From Pyrobaculum sp. (GTDB taxonomy: Archaea > Thermoproteota > Thermoprotei > Thermoproteales > Thermoproteaceae): a stretch of DNA of 11,698 nt. A program made the position numbers and the translations under genes. Numbering within the stretch: the stretch's first letter is position 1; each line of letters begins with the position of its first letter. The notes under the pieces were generated by a model. It was not told where the DNA came from. It did not search any database and worked only from the letters and a program-made list of their open reading frames with translations. The stretch covers positions 1 through 11,698 of the forward strand of contig WYEI01000231.1 of assembly GCA_009903905.1 (NCBI GenBank), written 5' to 3'. Positions 1 to 6,944 of the stretch are shown here, piece by piece.

Positions 1-14
1 CCTAAACTATATAC

Positions 15-161
15 GTGAAGATCTACCTCAGAAAAGTAGACGACACGCTTATTCCAGAGCTTGTGGAAATAGACGTTAAGAAGCTACGGAAACGCAGAGT
101 CAAACTCGAAGACTTATACATCTTCTTAGATGACTTATATCCTCCAGAGAACATTTGGTAA
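15..161 (+). CDS. Hypothetical protein, 48 aa, possibly the N-terminal part of a frameshifted gene
   Basis: A short ORF from GTG to TAA; an in-frame TAA at 3-5 closes it upstream, so it is not simply cut by the window edge. The product is charged (KKLRKRR near residues 22-28) and ends in aromatic and acidic residues (LYIFLDDLYPPENIW). I do not recognise a family. The last 32 bp overlap the next ORF (130-471) in another frame. Skipping the single T at 159 would read ...PPENIW-KCDLYWRLYEKG..., which looks like continuous protein, so the two ORFs may be one gene split by a frameshift. A TATA-like stretch lies at 7-13, too close to the GTG to give a leaderless start there. The start codon is uncertain; another in-frame GTG lies at 63. 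Confidence 0.4.
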   Translation: MKIYLRKVDDTLIPELVEIDVKKLRKRRVKLEDLYIFLDDLYPPENIW

Positions 162-471
162 GTGCGACCTCTATTGGAGGCTCTATGAGAAGGGGATACC
201 AGTGTTGACGGGCCCATCCCTACTTGCCAAGATCCTCGGTTGCTCCGTTTCTTGCGAATGCGACGTCGTTGTGCACGTGGACGACCTAGAGCATGTCGAT
301 GAGAAAGAATGCGTGTGGTGGATCGAGGACCCCACGTTTATCTACAGATACGTCTGGATCGGGGGGTATCCCCACGTCGCCTTGGAAGACCTTAAGAAAC
401 TGAGGGGGAAAGACGCCGAGGTTCTCGGCTGTATACTCGAGAAAATCAGAAATGCACCTCGTGCACCTTGA
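130..471 (+). CDS. Hypothetical protein, 113 aa, Cys-containing
   Basis: ORF from ATG to TGA with credible coding composition from about residue 11 onward. It carries five cysteines in the first half (C12, then C38, C42, C44 in a GCSVSCECD stretch, and C61 in ECVWW) and a late GC pair, plus many aromatic and acidic residues. I recognise no family. The ATG follows immediately after an in-frame TAG (127-129) and leaves only about ten unremarkable residues before the protein-like part, so this start may be an artefact. The true N-terminus may lie in the preceding ORF (15-161), joined by a +1 frameshift near 159. The 3' end overlaps the convergent His-rich gene (446-949) by 26 bp. The ORF is probably real; its start and intactness are doubtful. 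Confidence 0.55.
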   Translation: MTYILQRTFGKCDLYWRLYEKGIPVLTGPSLLAKILGCSVSCECDVVVHVDDLEHVDEKECVWWIEDPTFIYRYVWIGGYPHVALEDLKKLRGKDAEVLGCILEKIRNAPRAP

Positions 472-949
472 GGCGCCGTCCGTCCTCTGCCGGCAAGATC
501 ACAGTGATTTTGTAGGCATCGCCGAAGTATATACCTGCCAGGTCTTCACCTAGGTGGAACTCGCCGTCTACCGTATGAAGGACACACCTCTCGCAGTTAA
601 GCTTGACGTACTCCATCGAGTCTCTCAACGCCTTGATGAGCTCATTCGGCATGCCCTTCACAGCGAACATCACGCTTCCATGATGACTGTGGAGATGCGG
701 GTGTACGTGGGCGTTGTACATATGCGCCACGTGGTCTATCAGCTTCGCCACCTCTCTAGTGAACTCGTTCTCCTCAAAATGGTGGTGATGGTGCTCATGT
801 TCCTCTTCCTCCTCTACTCCCTCGTCCCCCTGGGCGGCGACTAGGGTTAAGTTGATGACAATCTCAAGTTGTCCGCCCGAGGCTATCCTCGCCAGATCCG
901 CCTCCAGTTTTTTCCACTCCTCGACGCCGACTTTTATTTTGCCAAACAC
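446..949 (-). CDS. Hypothetical His/Glu-rich protein, probably metal-binding, 167 aa
   Basis: GTG start at 949, chosen because a TATA box (TTTTTAAA read on this strand, 970-977) lies about 24 bp upstream, the spacing seen for other leaderless genes here. Residues 1-40 look like an ordinary alpha/beta segment. Residues 42-60 form an acidic and histidine run (six Glu, one His, one Glu, five His). Residues 73-90 are again His-rich (HVAH, HVHPHLHSHH). C119 and C122 form a CxxC (CERC), and the C-terminus ends HEVHF. There is no signal peptide or membrane segment, so it is likely cytosolic. Histidines plus CxxC suggest binding of zinc, nickel or cobalt; that is inference from composition. I recognise no family. 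It is divergent from the Nudix gene and its 3' end overlaps the convergent ORF 130-471. Confidence 0.7.
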   Translation of the reverse strand: MFGKIKVGVEEWKKLEADLARIASGGQLEIVINLTLVAAQGDEGVEEEEEHEHHHHHFEENEFTREVAKLIDHVAHMYNAHVHPHLHSHHGSVMFAVKGMPNELIKALRDSMEYVKLNCERCVLHTVDGEFHLGEDLAGIYFGDAYKITVILPAEDGRRLKVHEVHF

Positions 950-965
950 CAGCAGAGACGGAGGG

Positions 966-980
966 TCTATTTAAAAAGTT
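966..980. promoter_or_regulatory. Shared divergent TATA box for the His-rich and Nudix genes
   Basis: The core TTTAAA (970-975) is self-complementary. The plus strand reads TATTTAAA and the minus strand TTTTTAAA. The GTG of the Nudix gene (995) lies 22.5 bp to one side of the core centre and the GTG of the His-rich gene (949) 23.5 bp to the other. No other TATA-like sequence lies in the 45 bp between the two starts, so one box seems to serve two leaderless transcripts. Confidence 0.7.
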
Positions 981-994
981 GCCTCCGACAAGCC

Positions 995-1429
995 GTGGTC
1001 AGAAAATGCGTCGTGGCAAGCGGCGTGTTGATAAGAGACGGAAGGGTTTTGATGATACGGCATAGAAGACTAGGCGTGTATCTCTACCCCGGAGGCCACG
1101 TAGAGAACGGCGAGACGCCTCTCGAGACGGTGGTCCGGGAGTTCGAAGAAGAGACCGGACTCCGGGTTGAGCCCATAGGTTCTACACGCGGAATAAACAA
1201 CGACGAGAACGCTGTCGAGAGGCCGTTACCCCTCGCCATACTGGAAGAAACGGTGAGGTACCCTGACGAGGTCCATATACACTTTGACCTGGTCTATCTT
1301 GTCCGTGAGATCGGCGGTCTTCTAAAGGAGGGGGTGTGGATCGACGTCTCGGAAATAGACAGAGTAGAGACGTATCAAAACGTTAAGGAGGTTGTGAAGC
1401 TTGCGGCGCGGGCTATAAACTCTATATAG
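995..1429 (+). CDS. Nudix hydrolase, 144 aa
   Basis: A complete, perfect Nudix box lies at residues 34-56: G34, five residues, E40, seven residues, then R48-E49-F50-E51-E52-E53-T54-G55-L56 (consensus GX5EX7REUXEEXGU). The Glu cluster binds Mg2+ or Mn2+ for cleavage of a nucleoside diphosphate linked to another group. The preceding strands (VVASGVLIRDGRVLMIRH) and the LYPGGHVE turn are typical of the fold. Substrate cannot be told from sequence; Nudix proteins of this size act on (d)NTPs, ADP-ribose or other NDP derivatives. The open frame extends upstream to 869 but crosses the TATA box. GTG 995 is chosen because it lies about 23 bp downstream of that box, giving a leaderless mRNA, and gives the usual Nudix length. 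It ends 31 bp before ilvB. Confidence 0.9.
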   Translation: MVRKCVVASGVLIRDGRVLMIRHRRLGVYLYPGGHVENGETPLETVVREFEEETGLRVEPIGSTRGINNDENAVERPLPLAILEETVRYPDEVHIHFDLVYLVREIGGLLKEGVWIDVSEIDRVETYQNVKEVVKLAARAINSI

Positions 1430-1440
1430 ATAGCGCAACG

Positions 1441-1448
1441 TTTAAATA
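1441..1448 (+). promoter_or_regulatory. TATA box upstream of the ilv operon
   Basis: TTTAAATA, centred at 1444.5. The usual 24-27 bp spacing of this window predicts a transcript start at about 1469-1471, which is exactly where an ATG sits (1471). That ATG is out of frame with ilvB; see the findings. A second TATA-like sequence (TATATAGA, 1423-1430) overlaps the Nudix stop codon. Confidence 0.65.
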
Positions 1449-1460
1449 GATCTGAGATTA

Positions 1461-3239
1461 GTGCTTTTCAATGTCGGGGGTAGCTTCGGGGCTCACACGA
1501 GGGATACGAAACGGGTCGTAGACAAGCTGGCAGAAACATTCAAGACATACGGCGTTAAACACGTGTTGGGCATTCCCGGCGGTTCTATAATGTCCCTATA
1601 CGATGCGCTGTATGGACAAGATATAGATGTCGTGCTGTTTCGCCATGAGCAGGGAGCCATCCACGCCGCCGAGGGCTACGCAAGGGTGGTCGGGCGTCCT
1701 GCCGTCGTCGCGGCCACCAGCGGGCCAGGCGCCGCAAACCTCGTGACGGGGCTTGCAGACGCATATATGGACTCAACGCCTCTGGTCGCAATAACAGGAC
1801 AGGTAGCCACCAGCATATTTGGGAGAGACGGCTTTCAGGAAACCGACATCCCGGGCATAGTCACGCCGATTACCAAGTTCGTTTACCAGGTGCGGAGGCC
1901 GGCGGAGGCAACAGCGGCGTTTAAGGCCGCCTATGAAATCTCAGTGCTGGGGAGACCTGGGCCTACGTTAATAGATCTGCCAAGAGATATACAGCTAAAC
2001 GCGGCCCCTGACTATGAGGAGCGGATACAGATAAACAAGGAGAAATTTATACCGCCGCTGCCTGACCCAGAAAAGTTGAGGTTAGCCGCGAAGCACCTCG
2101 TCGAAGCGAATAGGCCTGTGATCTTGGTGGGCGGAGGGGCGATCTGGTCAGGAGCCACGCCGGAGGTTCTAGAGCTGTCTAAAACGCTGTATGCGCCAAT
2201 CGTCTCGACTCTGCCTGGAAAGGCCGCTGTTCCGCACGACTTCCCGCTCTACATGGGGCCGGCTGGCATGCACGGCAGAGCAGAGGCAGATGCTGCATTG
2301 GCTAACGCAGACGTCATACTGGCAGTGGGGACGAGATTTAGCGACAGGACGTGGGGACGCTTTAAGGAGTTGCAGGATGCGGTGAGGAGTGGGAGGGTGA
2401 AGCTGATCCACGTGGATATAGACCAGAGCGAGATTGGGAAAAACGTCAAGCCCACGGTGGGTATAGTAGGCGATGCGAAGGAGGCGTTGAGAAAACTAAT
2501 CGATTTCCTGGACGTCGTGCCAAAGGCGAACCAGAAGTATCTAGGATGGCTACTGGAAATACGTAAAAGATATGAGGAAGCCATGGCTAAGATAGCCGAC
2601 TCCACATCAAGTTTTCACCCCTGGAGGGCGCTGAAGGCGTTGAGGAGGGCCGCGCCTAGAGACACCATCACGGTAACAGGCGTTGGGTCGCACCAGATGT
2701 GGACTGAGATAGCGTGGGACGTCTACGAGCCTGGCACATACATAACTTCGGCAGGTCTCGGCACCATGGGCTTCTGCGTGCCCGCGGCCCTAGGCGCTAA
2801 GCTGGCGGCTAGGGATAGGCCGGTGCTGTGCATAGACGGCGATGGGTCGTTCCAGATGACCATGAACAACCTCGCGCTTGTCAGAGATTACGACTTGCCG
2901 ATCGTCGTCGCTATATTTGACAACAGGGCGTTGCAGCTGGTTAAGCAGTGGCAGATCTACCTGTACCAGAGGAGGATCATAGCGACGGAGTTCAGCCAAA
3001 GACCCGACTTCTTAAAAATCGCGGAGGCGTATGACATAGACGCGGTTAAGCCGGAGACCTACGAGCAACTGGAAAGCGCTGTGGCTAGGGCTTTGAGAAA
3101 CAACGAACCCCTCATAGTCGACTTGACCATAGACAGCGAAATCGACATAGTGCTTCCATGGGTGAAGCCAGGCGATTGGCTGACATCTGCGGTGTTGCCT
3201 GAGGGCATGGATGTGAAGCTGGTCTATGAGGAGAATTAG
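1461..3239 (+). CDS. ilvB: Acetolactate synthase (acetohydroxyacid synthase), large catalytic subunit
   Basis: TPP-dependent first common enzyme of branched-chain amino-acid synthesis: two pyruvates give acetolactate, or pyruvate plus 2-oxobutyrate give acetohydroxybutyrate. The 592 residues hold the three usual domains. The N-terminal PYR domain has catalytic E63 (FRHEQGAIHAAEGYAR) and TSGPGAANLVTGLADA; a central FAD/Rossmann-like domain has VGGGAIWSGA and DVILAVGTRF; the PP domain has the TPP motif from G460-D461 to N470 (GDGSFQMTMNN) and the QWQ signature at 496-498, typical of acetohydroxyacid synthase rather than other TPP enzymes. It overlaps ilvN by 14 bp, so the two subunits are probably translationally coupled. 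The start is uncertain: GTG 1461 is the only in-frame start upstream of the conserved DTKRVVDKLAETF segment but lies just 16.5 bp from the TATA centre. Confidence 0.95.
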   Translation: MLFNVGGSFGAHTRDTKRVVDKLAETFKTYGVKHVLGIPGGSIMSLYDALYGQDIDVVLFRHEQGAIHAAEGYARVVGRPAVVAATSGPGAANLVTGLADAYMDSTPLVAITGQVATSIFGRDGFQETDIPGIVTPITKFVYQVRRPAEATAAFKAAYEISVLGRPGPTLIDLPRDIQLNAAPDYEERIQINKEKFIPPLPDPEKLRLAAKHLVEANRPVILVGGGAIWSGATPEVLELSKTLYAPIVSTLPGKAAVPHDFPLYMGPAGMHGRAEADAALANADVILAVGTRFSDRTWGRFKELQDAVRSGRVKLIHVDIDQSEIGKNVKPTVGIVGDAKEALRKLIDFLDVVPKANQKYLGWLLEIRKRYEEAMAKIADSTSSFHPWRALKALRRAAPRDTITVTGVGSHQMWTEIAWDVYEPGTYITSAGLGTMGFCVPAALGAKLAARDRPVLCIDGDGSFQMTMNNLALVRDYDLPIVVAIFDNRALQLVKQWQIYLYQRRIIATEFSQRPDFLKIAEAYDIDAVKPETYEQLESAVARALRNNEPLIVDLTIDSEIDIVLPWVKPGDWLTSAVLPEGMDVKLVYEEN

Positions 3240-3465
3240 CATATCTACGCCTAAGTCCCTCGACGCGCTGGGGCGTGTAATTGCCATCACGCGTAGAGCT
3301 AAGGTCCAACTCGTGGACATGGTGGTCGCCTCTGAGGACTCCATGTATAGGGTGCATATGAAGGTGGAAGGGCCCCACGACGAGGTGCAGTGGCTTGTTG
3401 CGAAGCTTGACAAGCTTCCGGAGGTGCTGAGAATAGACGAGGGAGATATCGATATAAACTACTAG
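3226..3465 (+). CDS. ilvN: Acetolactate synthase small (regulatory) subunit, ACT domain
   Basis: 79 aa, the size of a single ACT domain, as in short archaeal and enterobacterial-type small subunits; the longer ~160-aa form has an extra C-terminal domain. The pattern fits: beta strand (MRRISISTP), helix (SLDALGRVIAITRRA), strand (KVQLVDMVVASE), strand (MYRVHMKVEG), helix (HDEVQWLVAKLDKLPEV) and last strand. In this family the ACT domain stimulates the catalytic subunit and mediates valine feedback inhibition; whether valine acts here cannot be read from sequence. The ATG lies within the end of ilvB (14-bp overlap) and the gene stops 12 bp before ilvC. Position and fold together make the call firm. 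Confidence 0.85.
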   Translation: MRRISISTPKSLDALGRVIAITRRAKVQLVDMVVASEDSMYRVHMKVEGPHDEVQWLVAKLDKLPEVLRIDEGDIDINY

Positions 3466-3469
3466 GAGT
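3451..3469 (+). promoter_or_regulatory. Possible internal TATA box and Shine-Dalgarno for ilvC
   Basis: GATATAAAC (3451-3459) at the end of ilvN is centred about 22 bp before the ilvC ATG, and GGAG (3466-3469) lies 8 bp before it. ilvC is the only operon member with a visible gap, and the only gene in the window where both signals precede the same start. Confidence 0.4.
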
Positions 3470-3477
3470 ATATAGCT

Positions 3478-4464
3478 ATGGCAAGGGTCTATACAGATAG
3501 CGATGCGTCTCTAGAGCCGCTTAAAAACAAAACTATCGCAGTAATAGGTTACGGAATACAGGGGAGGGCACAGGCGATGAATCTGCGAGACAGCGGATTG
3601 AGGGTTGTAGTGGGTTTGAGAAAAGGCGGCAAGTCGTGGGACCTCGCCGTCTCTGAGAGATTCGAGGTGTATGAAGTAGAGGAGGCGGTTAAGCGCGCCG
3701 ACGTCGTGTTGGTGCTCATCCCAGACATGGAACAGCCCATGGTGTGGGAGAGACAGATAGGGCCGTTTCTAAAAGAGGGCGCGGTGGTCGACTTCGCCCA
3801 CGGCTTCAATATCCACTACGGCTTGATCAAGCCTCCTAGACACGTGGACGTGGTGATGGTGGCCCCCAAGGCGCCTGGCAAGGCTGTGCGAGAGGAGTTT
3901 CTGGCGGGCAGGGGCGTCCCGGCGCTGGTGGCTGTACACCAAGACTACAGCGGCTCTGCGTTGAGGTACGCCCTCGCCCTCGCAAAGGGCATAGGCGCCA
4001 CGCGCGCCGGTGTTATAGAGACTACGTTTGCCGAGGAGACGGAGACGGATTTAATAGGTGAACAGACTGTGTTGGTGGGTGGTCTCATGGAACTTATAAA
4101 GAGGGGGTTTGAGGTGCTCGTGGAGATGGGCTATCAGCCTGAGGTGGCCTACTTCGAGGTGCTTAACGAGGCCAAGCTTATCATGGACTTGATATGGCAA
4201 CGAGGGATCTACGGCATGTTAAACGGGGTCTCCGACACAGCCAAGTACGGAGGACTCACAGTAGGGCCCAAGGTCATAGATGAAGATGTCAAGGACAAGA
4301 TGAGACAAGCCGCCCTCCGTGTTAAAAGCGGCGAGTTCGCAAAGGAGTGGTTAGAGGAGTATTCAAAGGGAGCGCCGACTCTAAAAAGGCTGATGGAAGC
4401 CGTTAAGAATCATCCCATCGAACAGGTCGGCACGCAGATGAGGAAGCTGTTGTTCGGGCCATGA
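3478..4464 (+). CDS. ilvC: Ketol-acid reductoisomerase, class I
   Basis: Second enzyme of the pathway: Mg2+-dependent methyl or ethyl shift of the acetohydroxy acid followed by NAD(P)H reduction to the dihydroxy acid. 328 aa is the short class I length. The N-terminal Rossmann domain has GYGIQG (24-29) and a cofactor-specificity loop GLRKGGKSW (46-54), where R48 and S53 would suit a 2'-phosphate, so NADPH use is plausible but not shown. H108 and K131 (FAHGF, APKAPG) are in place. The C-terminal helical domain has the metal ligands D191 and E195 (ETDLIGEQ), E227 and E231 (YFEVLNEAK), and S252 ([10 protein letters not shown]). A GGAG motif 8 bp before the ATG gives a credible ribosome binding site. 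The TGA overlaps the ilvE start as ATGA. Confidence 0.97.
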   Translation: MARVYTDSDASLEPLKNKTIAVIGYGIQGRAQAMNLRDSGLRVVVGLRKGGKSWDLAVSERFEVYEVEEAVKRADVVLVLIPDMEQPMVWERQIGPFLKEGAVVDFAHGFNIHYGLIKPPRHVDVVMVAPKAPGKAVREEFLAGRGVPALVAVHQDYSGSALRYALALAKGIGATRAGVIETTFAEETETDLIGEQTVLVGGLMELIKRGFEVLVEMGYQPEVAYFEVLNEAKLIMDLIWQRGIYGMLNGVSDTAKYGGLTVGPKVIDEDVKDKMRQAALRVKSGEFAKEWLEEYSKGAPTLKRLMEAVKNHPIEQVGTQMRKLLFGP

Positions 4465-5378
4465 GGTTCCACGCACAATACGTCTGGCTAGACGGCAACA
4501 TTGTCAAGTGGGAAGACGCCAAGGTCCACGTGCTGACACATGCCCTCCACTACGGCACCTCGATCTTCGAGGGCATTAGGGCGTATTGGACCGGGAGAAA
4601 TCTGCTTGTCTTTAGACTAGAAGACCACGTCGAACGCATGTTTAAATCGGCCAAAATACTGGGGGTTAAGATCCCGTACACCGCAGACGAGGTGAGGAGG
4701 GCTGTAATCGAGACGCTTAGAGCCAACGACTTCAGAGAAGACGTGTACATCAGACCAATTGCGTTTGTGTCGACGCCCACCGTGACTCTAGACGTGAGGA
4801 CTCTAGACGTGTCGCTTGCAATTATAGCGTTTCCATTTGGCAAATACCTCCCGCCCCAGGGGATAAGGGCCGCCGTGGTGAGCTGGAGAAGAGTACACAA
4901 CACCATGTTGCCTGTCATGGCGAAGATAGGAGGTATATATGTAAACTCTGTGCTTGCGTTAGTTGAGGCGAGGAGCAAGGGGTTCGACGAGGCTCTTCTA
5001 ATGGACGCCTCCGGCTATATAGTCGAGGGGTCCGGAGAGAACATCTTCATAGCGCGAGGCGGCAAGCTCTACACCCCGCCGACACACGCCTCTATACTCG
5101 AGGGAATAACAAGAGACACGGTAATTAAACTTGCCGCCGACTGGGGCATGACCGTCCAGGAGAAGCCGATAACTAGAGAGGAGGTATACACAGCCGACGA
5201 GGTGTTTCTCGTCGGCACAGCCGCCGAGATCACGCCCGTTGTGGAGGTAGACGGGCGGCCGATCGGCGACGGGAGGCCCGGACCTACCACAAAGAAGCTT
5301 GCTGAGCTCTACGCTAAGGTGGTCAGGGGCGAGGTGGAGAGGTATATGAAATGGGTGACCCCTGTCTACTCAACGTAG
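4461..5378 (+). CDS. ilvE: Branched-chain amino-acid aminotransferase (PLP fold type IV)
   Basis: Transfers the amino group from glutamate to the keto acids of valine, leucine and isoleucine. All class IV marks are present in 305 aa: [12 protein letters not shown] (31-42), YIRPI with R98, catalytic Schiff-base lysine K155 ([13 protein letters not shown]), the cofactor segment [21 protein letters not shown] with E189 (177-196), GITRDTVI, and [24 protein letters not shown] near the C-terminus. The sequence pattern is that of ordinary bacterial/archaeal BCAT rather than D-amino-acid transaminase or aminodeoxychorismate lyase. The ATG overlaps the ilvC stop (ATGA), so translation is probably coupled. 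The stop lies 13 bp inside the convergent lumazine synthase gene, so there is no intergenic terminator. Confidence 0.95.
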   Translation: MRFHAQYVWLDGNIVKWEDAKVHVLTHALHYGTSIFEGIRAYWTGRNLLVFRLEDHVERMFKSAKILGVKIPYTADEVRRAVIETLRANDFREDVYIRPIAFVSTPTVTLDVRTLDVSLAIIAFPFGKYLPPQGIRAAVVSWRRVHNTMLPVMAKIGGIYVNSVLALVEARSKGFDEALLMDASGYIVEGSGENIFIARGGKLYTPPTHASILEGITRDTVIKLAADWGMTVQEKPITREEVYTADEVFLVGTAAEITPVVEVDGRPIGDGRPGPTTKKLAELYAKVVRGEVERYMKWVTPVYST

Positions 5379-5818
5379 ACGGTGGAGCCCGTATATTTCG
5401 CCTCTTTTAGCAACTTCTTCCTCCTAGCCAGCTTCACGGCGGCCTCGACGGCGCGTCTTGCGTACTCCTCCACCCTCTCCAGCGCCTGCATCCTGTTGGC
5501 GCCAGGCCCTATGATGCCGAGGGCTACCGGCTTGCCGGATTCGACGCTTATGTCTAGGATCTTTCTGGCCGCCTGCTGAGCGACAACCTCGTCGTGTTTC
5601 GTGGCGCCTTGAATCACAGCCCCCAGCGTCGCCACGGCGTCGACCTCCTCCTTCATGACCAGGTCCCTCAACACCGTAGGGATGTCGTAGACGCCCGGCA
5701 CCTTAACCACATACACCACCTCTGCCCCCAGGAACTTGGCGTGGTCTATCGCTTTTTGCAACATCAACTGGGTTACGTCGTAGTTGAACTCCGCCACCAC
5801 CAACGCCAGCCTTACCAT
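5366..5818 (-). CDS. ribH: 6,7-dimethyl-8-ribityllumazine synthase
   Basis: Condenses 5-amino-6-ribitylaminouracil with dihydroxybutanone phosphate, the penultimate riboflavin step. 150 aa with the whole archaeal signature: AEFN (9-12) for ribityl stacking, VPGVYDIP (40-47), [15 protein letters not shown] with the catalytic-base equivalent H75, [16 protein letters not shown] and the basic C-terminal helix. The GPG-N-R form of the last loop resembles archaeal lumazine synthases rather than the bacterial T-T-D-T form. It is not the paralogous archaeal riboflavin synthase (RibC), which lacks this H-D-E loop. ATG 5818 is set by a TATA box about 24 bp upstream, so it is leaderless. The 3' end overlaps ilvE by 13 bp. 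It is divergent from the winged-helix gene, with separate promoters. Confidence 0.93.
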   Translation of the reverse strand: MVRLALVVAEFNYDVTQLMLQKAIDHAKFLGAEVVYVVKVPGVYDIPTVLRDLVMKEEVDAVATLGAVIQGATKHDEVVAQQAARKILDISVESGKPVALGIIGPGANRMQALERVEEYARRAVEAAVKLARRKKLLKEAKYTGSTVYVE

Positions 5819-5836
5819 AAGGCGTTGTTTAGCGTT

Positions 5837-5847
5837 GTTATAAAAAG
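5837..5847 (-). promoter_or_regulatory. TATA box of ribH
   Basis: Reads CTTTTTATAAC on the minus strand, centred about 24.5 bp before the ATG at 5818; a leaderless transcript is expected. Confidence 0.7.
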
Positions 5848-5870
5848 TTGGCGCTGTCTATGCTTTTAAT

Positions 5871-5880
5871 CTTTAAATAT
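5871..5880 (+). promoter_or_regulatory. TATA box of the winged-helix gene
   Basis: CTTTAAATAT, with TTTAAATA centred 25.5 bp before the ATG at 5901; leaderless spacing. Confidence 0.7.
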
Positions 5881-5900
5881 CCAAGTCTTTAATTTTATTT

Positions 5901-6089
5901 ATGCCCTCAGGCGTGAAGACCAAGATATACGAGTTCTTAGCGCAGAATAAAGGTAAAGAGTTCGCCGCAGAGGAGATCGCGAAGATGGTAGGCATAGAGA
6001 AGGTAGCCATCGTCAAGGCGCAGCTGACCAGGCTTACTAGGGAGGGTAAGGTGGAGAGGACCGCAGAGGGGCGCTACAGGGCTAAGTAG
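5901..6089 (+). CDS. Small winged helix-turn-helix protein, 62 aa
   Basis: The sequence forms one compact winged-helix unit. Helix 1 is KTKIYEFLAQNKG, helix 2 EFAAEEIAKMVG, and recognition helix 3 EKVAIVKAQLTRLTREG; a wing follows (KVERTAEGRYRAK). There is no second domain and no cysteines, so it is probably a bare DNA- or RNA-binding protein acting in the cytosol. It is rich in Lys, Arg and Glu, as usual in hyperthermophiles. Small winged-helix proteins like this in Thermoproteales are mostly uncharacterised; a transcription regulator or chromatin-associated role are both possible. ATG 5901 is supported by the TATA box at -25. It is divergent from ribH (82 bp between starts), so it could act on that promoter, but no operator repeat is obvious. 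Confidence 0.85.
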   Translation: MPSGVKTKIYEFLAQNKGKEFAAEEIAKMVGIEKVAIVKAQLTRLTREGKVERTAEGRYRAK

Positions 6090-6110
6090 ATGGCGAGGGG
6101 GGTTAACACA

Positions 6111-6120
6111 GATAAATAAA
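6111..6120 (+). promoter_or_regulatory. TATA box of the polyprenyl synthase gene
   Basis: GATAAATAAA, centred 25.5 bp before the GTG at 6141; this spacing decides GTG 6141 as the start. Confidence 0.65.
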
Positions 6121-6140
6121 TCCGGTGTTTTTCATCAAAC

Positions 6141-6932
6141 GTGTCAATTGTGCCGCAGGAGGTTTTGCTCGCCCTGGAACAGATTAGGACCCACCTACGT
6201 GACTTAGGCGCCGATATAGAGCCGCAATCTCTACGCGGCGCCGTGCGCCACTACGCAGAGACGCCTGGAAAGCTCCTCAGACCTCTGCTTCTCTTAACTT
6301 TTTCCTACAGCATAGACAGGAGGTCTTTAATCGACCCCAAGATCCTCCAGGCGGCGACCATAGTGGAGCTACTACACATTGTGTCCCTCCTACAAGACGA
6401 CGTCATGGATAAACACGACGAAAGAAGGGGCATCAAGACGCCGCGGGCGTTATACGGCGATGGGAGGTCTATACTGGCAAGCGACTGGCTCATCGCGGAG
6501 TCTATAAAACGCGCCGTACGGCTGGGGCCTGAAATCGTGGAGTATCTAGCCGACGTGGCCCAACGGCTTTCTGTGGGCCAGGCTTTGGACCTAGACGGCG
6601 AACAGGAGCGCGCCGCTGAGTTCAAAACCGCGCCTCTCATCGAGGCCTCCCTGGTGTTGCCGACTCTGTTGTTGGGGAGAAGAGACATAATAGAAGCCGC
6701 GAAGAAGCTGGGGCGCTCGCTCGGCGTCTTATACCAGTATTCAGACGACTTCAGCGACGAGAAGGTAGAGAGAGGCGACGTAACCGCCGTGGTGACGGAG
6801 ATAAAAGGCCTGCTCGGAAGGCTGAGAAACACACTGGGAGAAACCTTCGCGCCGTTTGAAAAACTCGTGAAGACCCTCGTCGAGAAGGCACTGGAGGGTA
6901 GCTTAACCGTGGCGCGAAGCTTTATAACTTAA
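6141..6932 (+). CDS. All-trans polyprenyl diphosphate synthase, divergent short form
   Basis: Head-to-tail isoprenyl chain elongation family (GGPP or longer, for archaeal lipids). Present: GKLLRP (43-48, usually GKRLRP), first Asp motif D86-D87-V-M-D90 followed by RRG, K162-T163, and second Asp motif D202-D203-F-S-D206 preceded by LYQYS. Odd points: at 263 aa it is well short of the usual 310-330; the residue before the first motif is Gln rather than His; the fifth residue before it, which sets chain length in archaeal GGPP synthases (often Phe or Tyr), is V81; GD of the usual GDYLLA is SD (ASDWLIA); and the Lys-containing GK-T-LP segment after the second motif is replaced by ERGDVTAVVTE. It may make a longer product, be a subunit of a heteromer, or be weakened. 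GTG start from TATA spacing. Confidence 0.88.
   Translation: MSIVPQEVLLALEQIRTHLRDLGADIEPQSLRGAVRHYAETPGKLLRPLLLLTFSYSIDRRSLIDPKILQAATIVELLHIVSLLQDDVMDKHDERRGIKTPRALYGDGRSILASDWLIAESIKRAVRLGPEIVEYLADVAQRLSVGQALDLDGEQERAAEFKTAPLIEASLVLPTLLLGRRDIIEAAKKLGRSLGVLYQYSDDFSDEKVERGDVTAVVTEIKGLLGRLRNTLGETFAPFEKLVKTLVEKALEGSLTVARSFIT
6920..6928 (+). promoter_or_regulatory. Possible TATA box for the C/D box sRNA
   Basis: CTTTATAAC overlaps the last codons of the polyprenyl synthase gene. The TTTATA centre (6923.5) lies about 24 bp before the C box. Co-transcription with the gene and later trimming is the alternative. Confidence 0.45.
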
Positions 6933-6944
6933 ACGCGGACTAGG

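Noticed and set aside
554..844. 96-aa plus-strand ORF opposite the His-rich gene
   Set aside because: It is the antisense shadow of the His/Glu codons; the minus frame has the promoter and CxxC.
869..994. Upstream extension of the Nudix reading frame
   Set aside because: It crosses the TATA box and overlaps the start of the divergent gene; GTG 995 gives the normal Nudix N-terminus.
1471..1521. 16-codon ilv leader peptide for attenuation
   Set aside because: It has only one each of Val, Leu and Ile and no paired hairpins were seen; a frameshift or start-site explanation is better.
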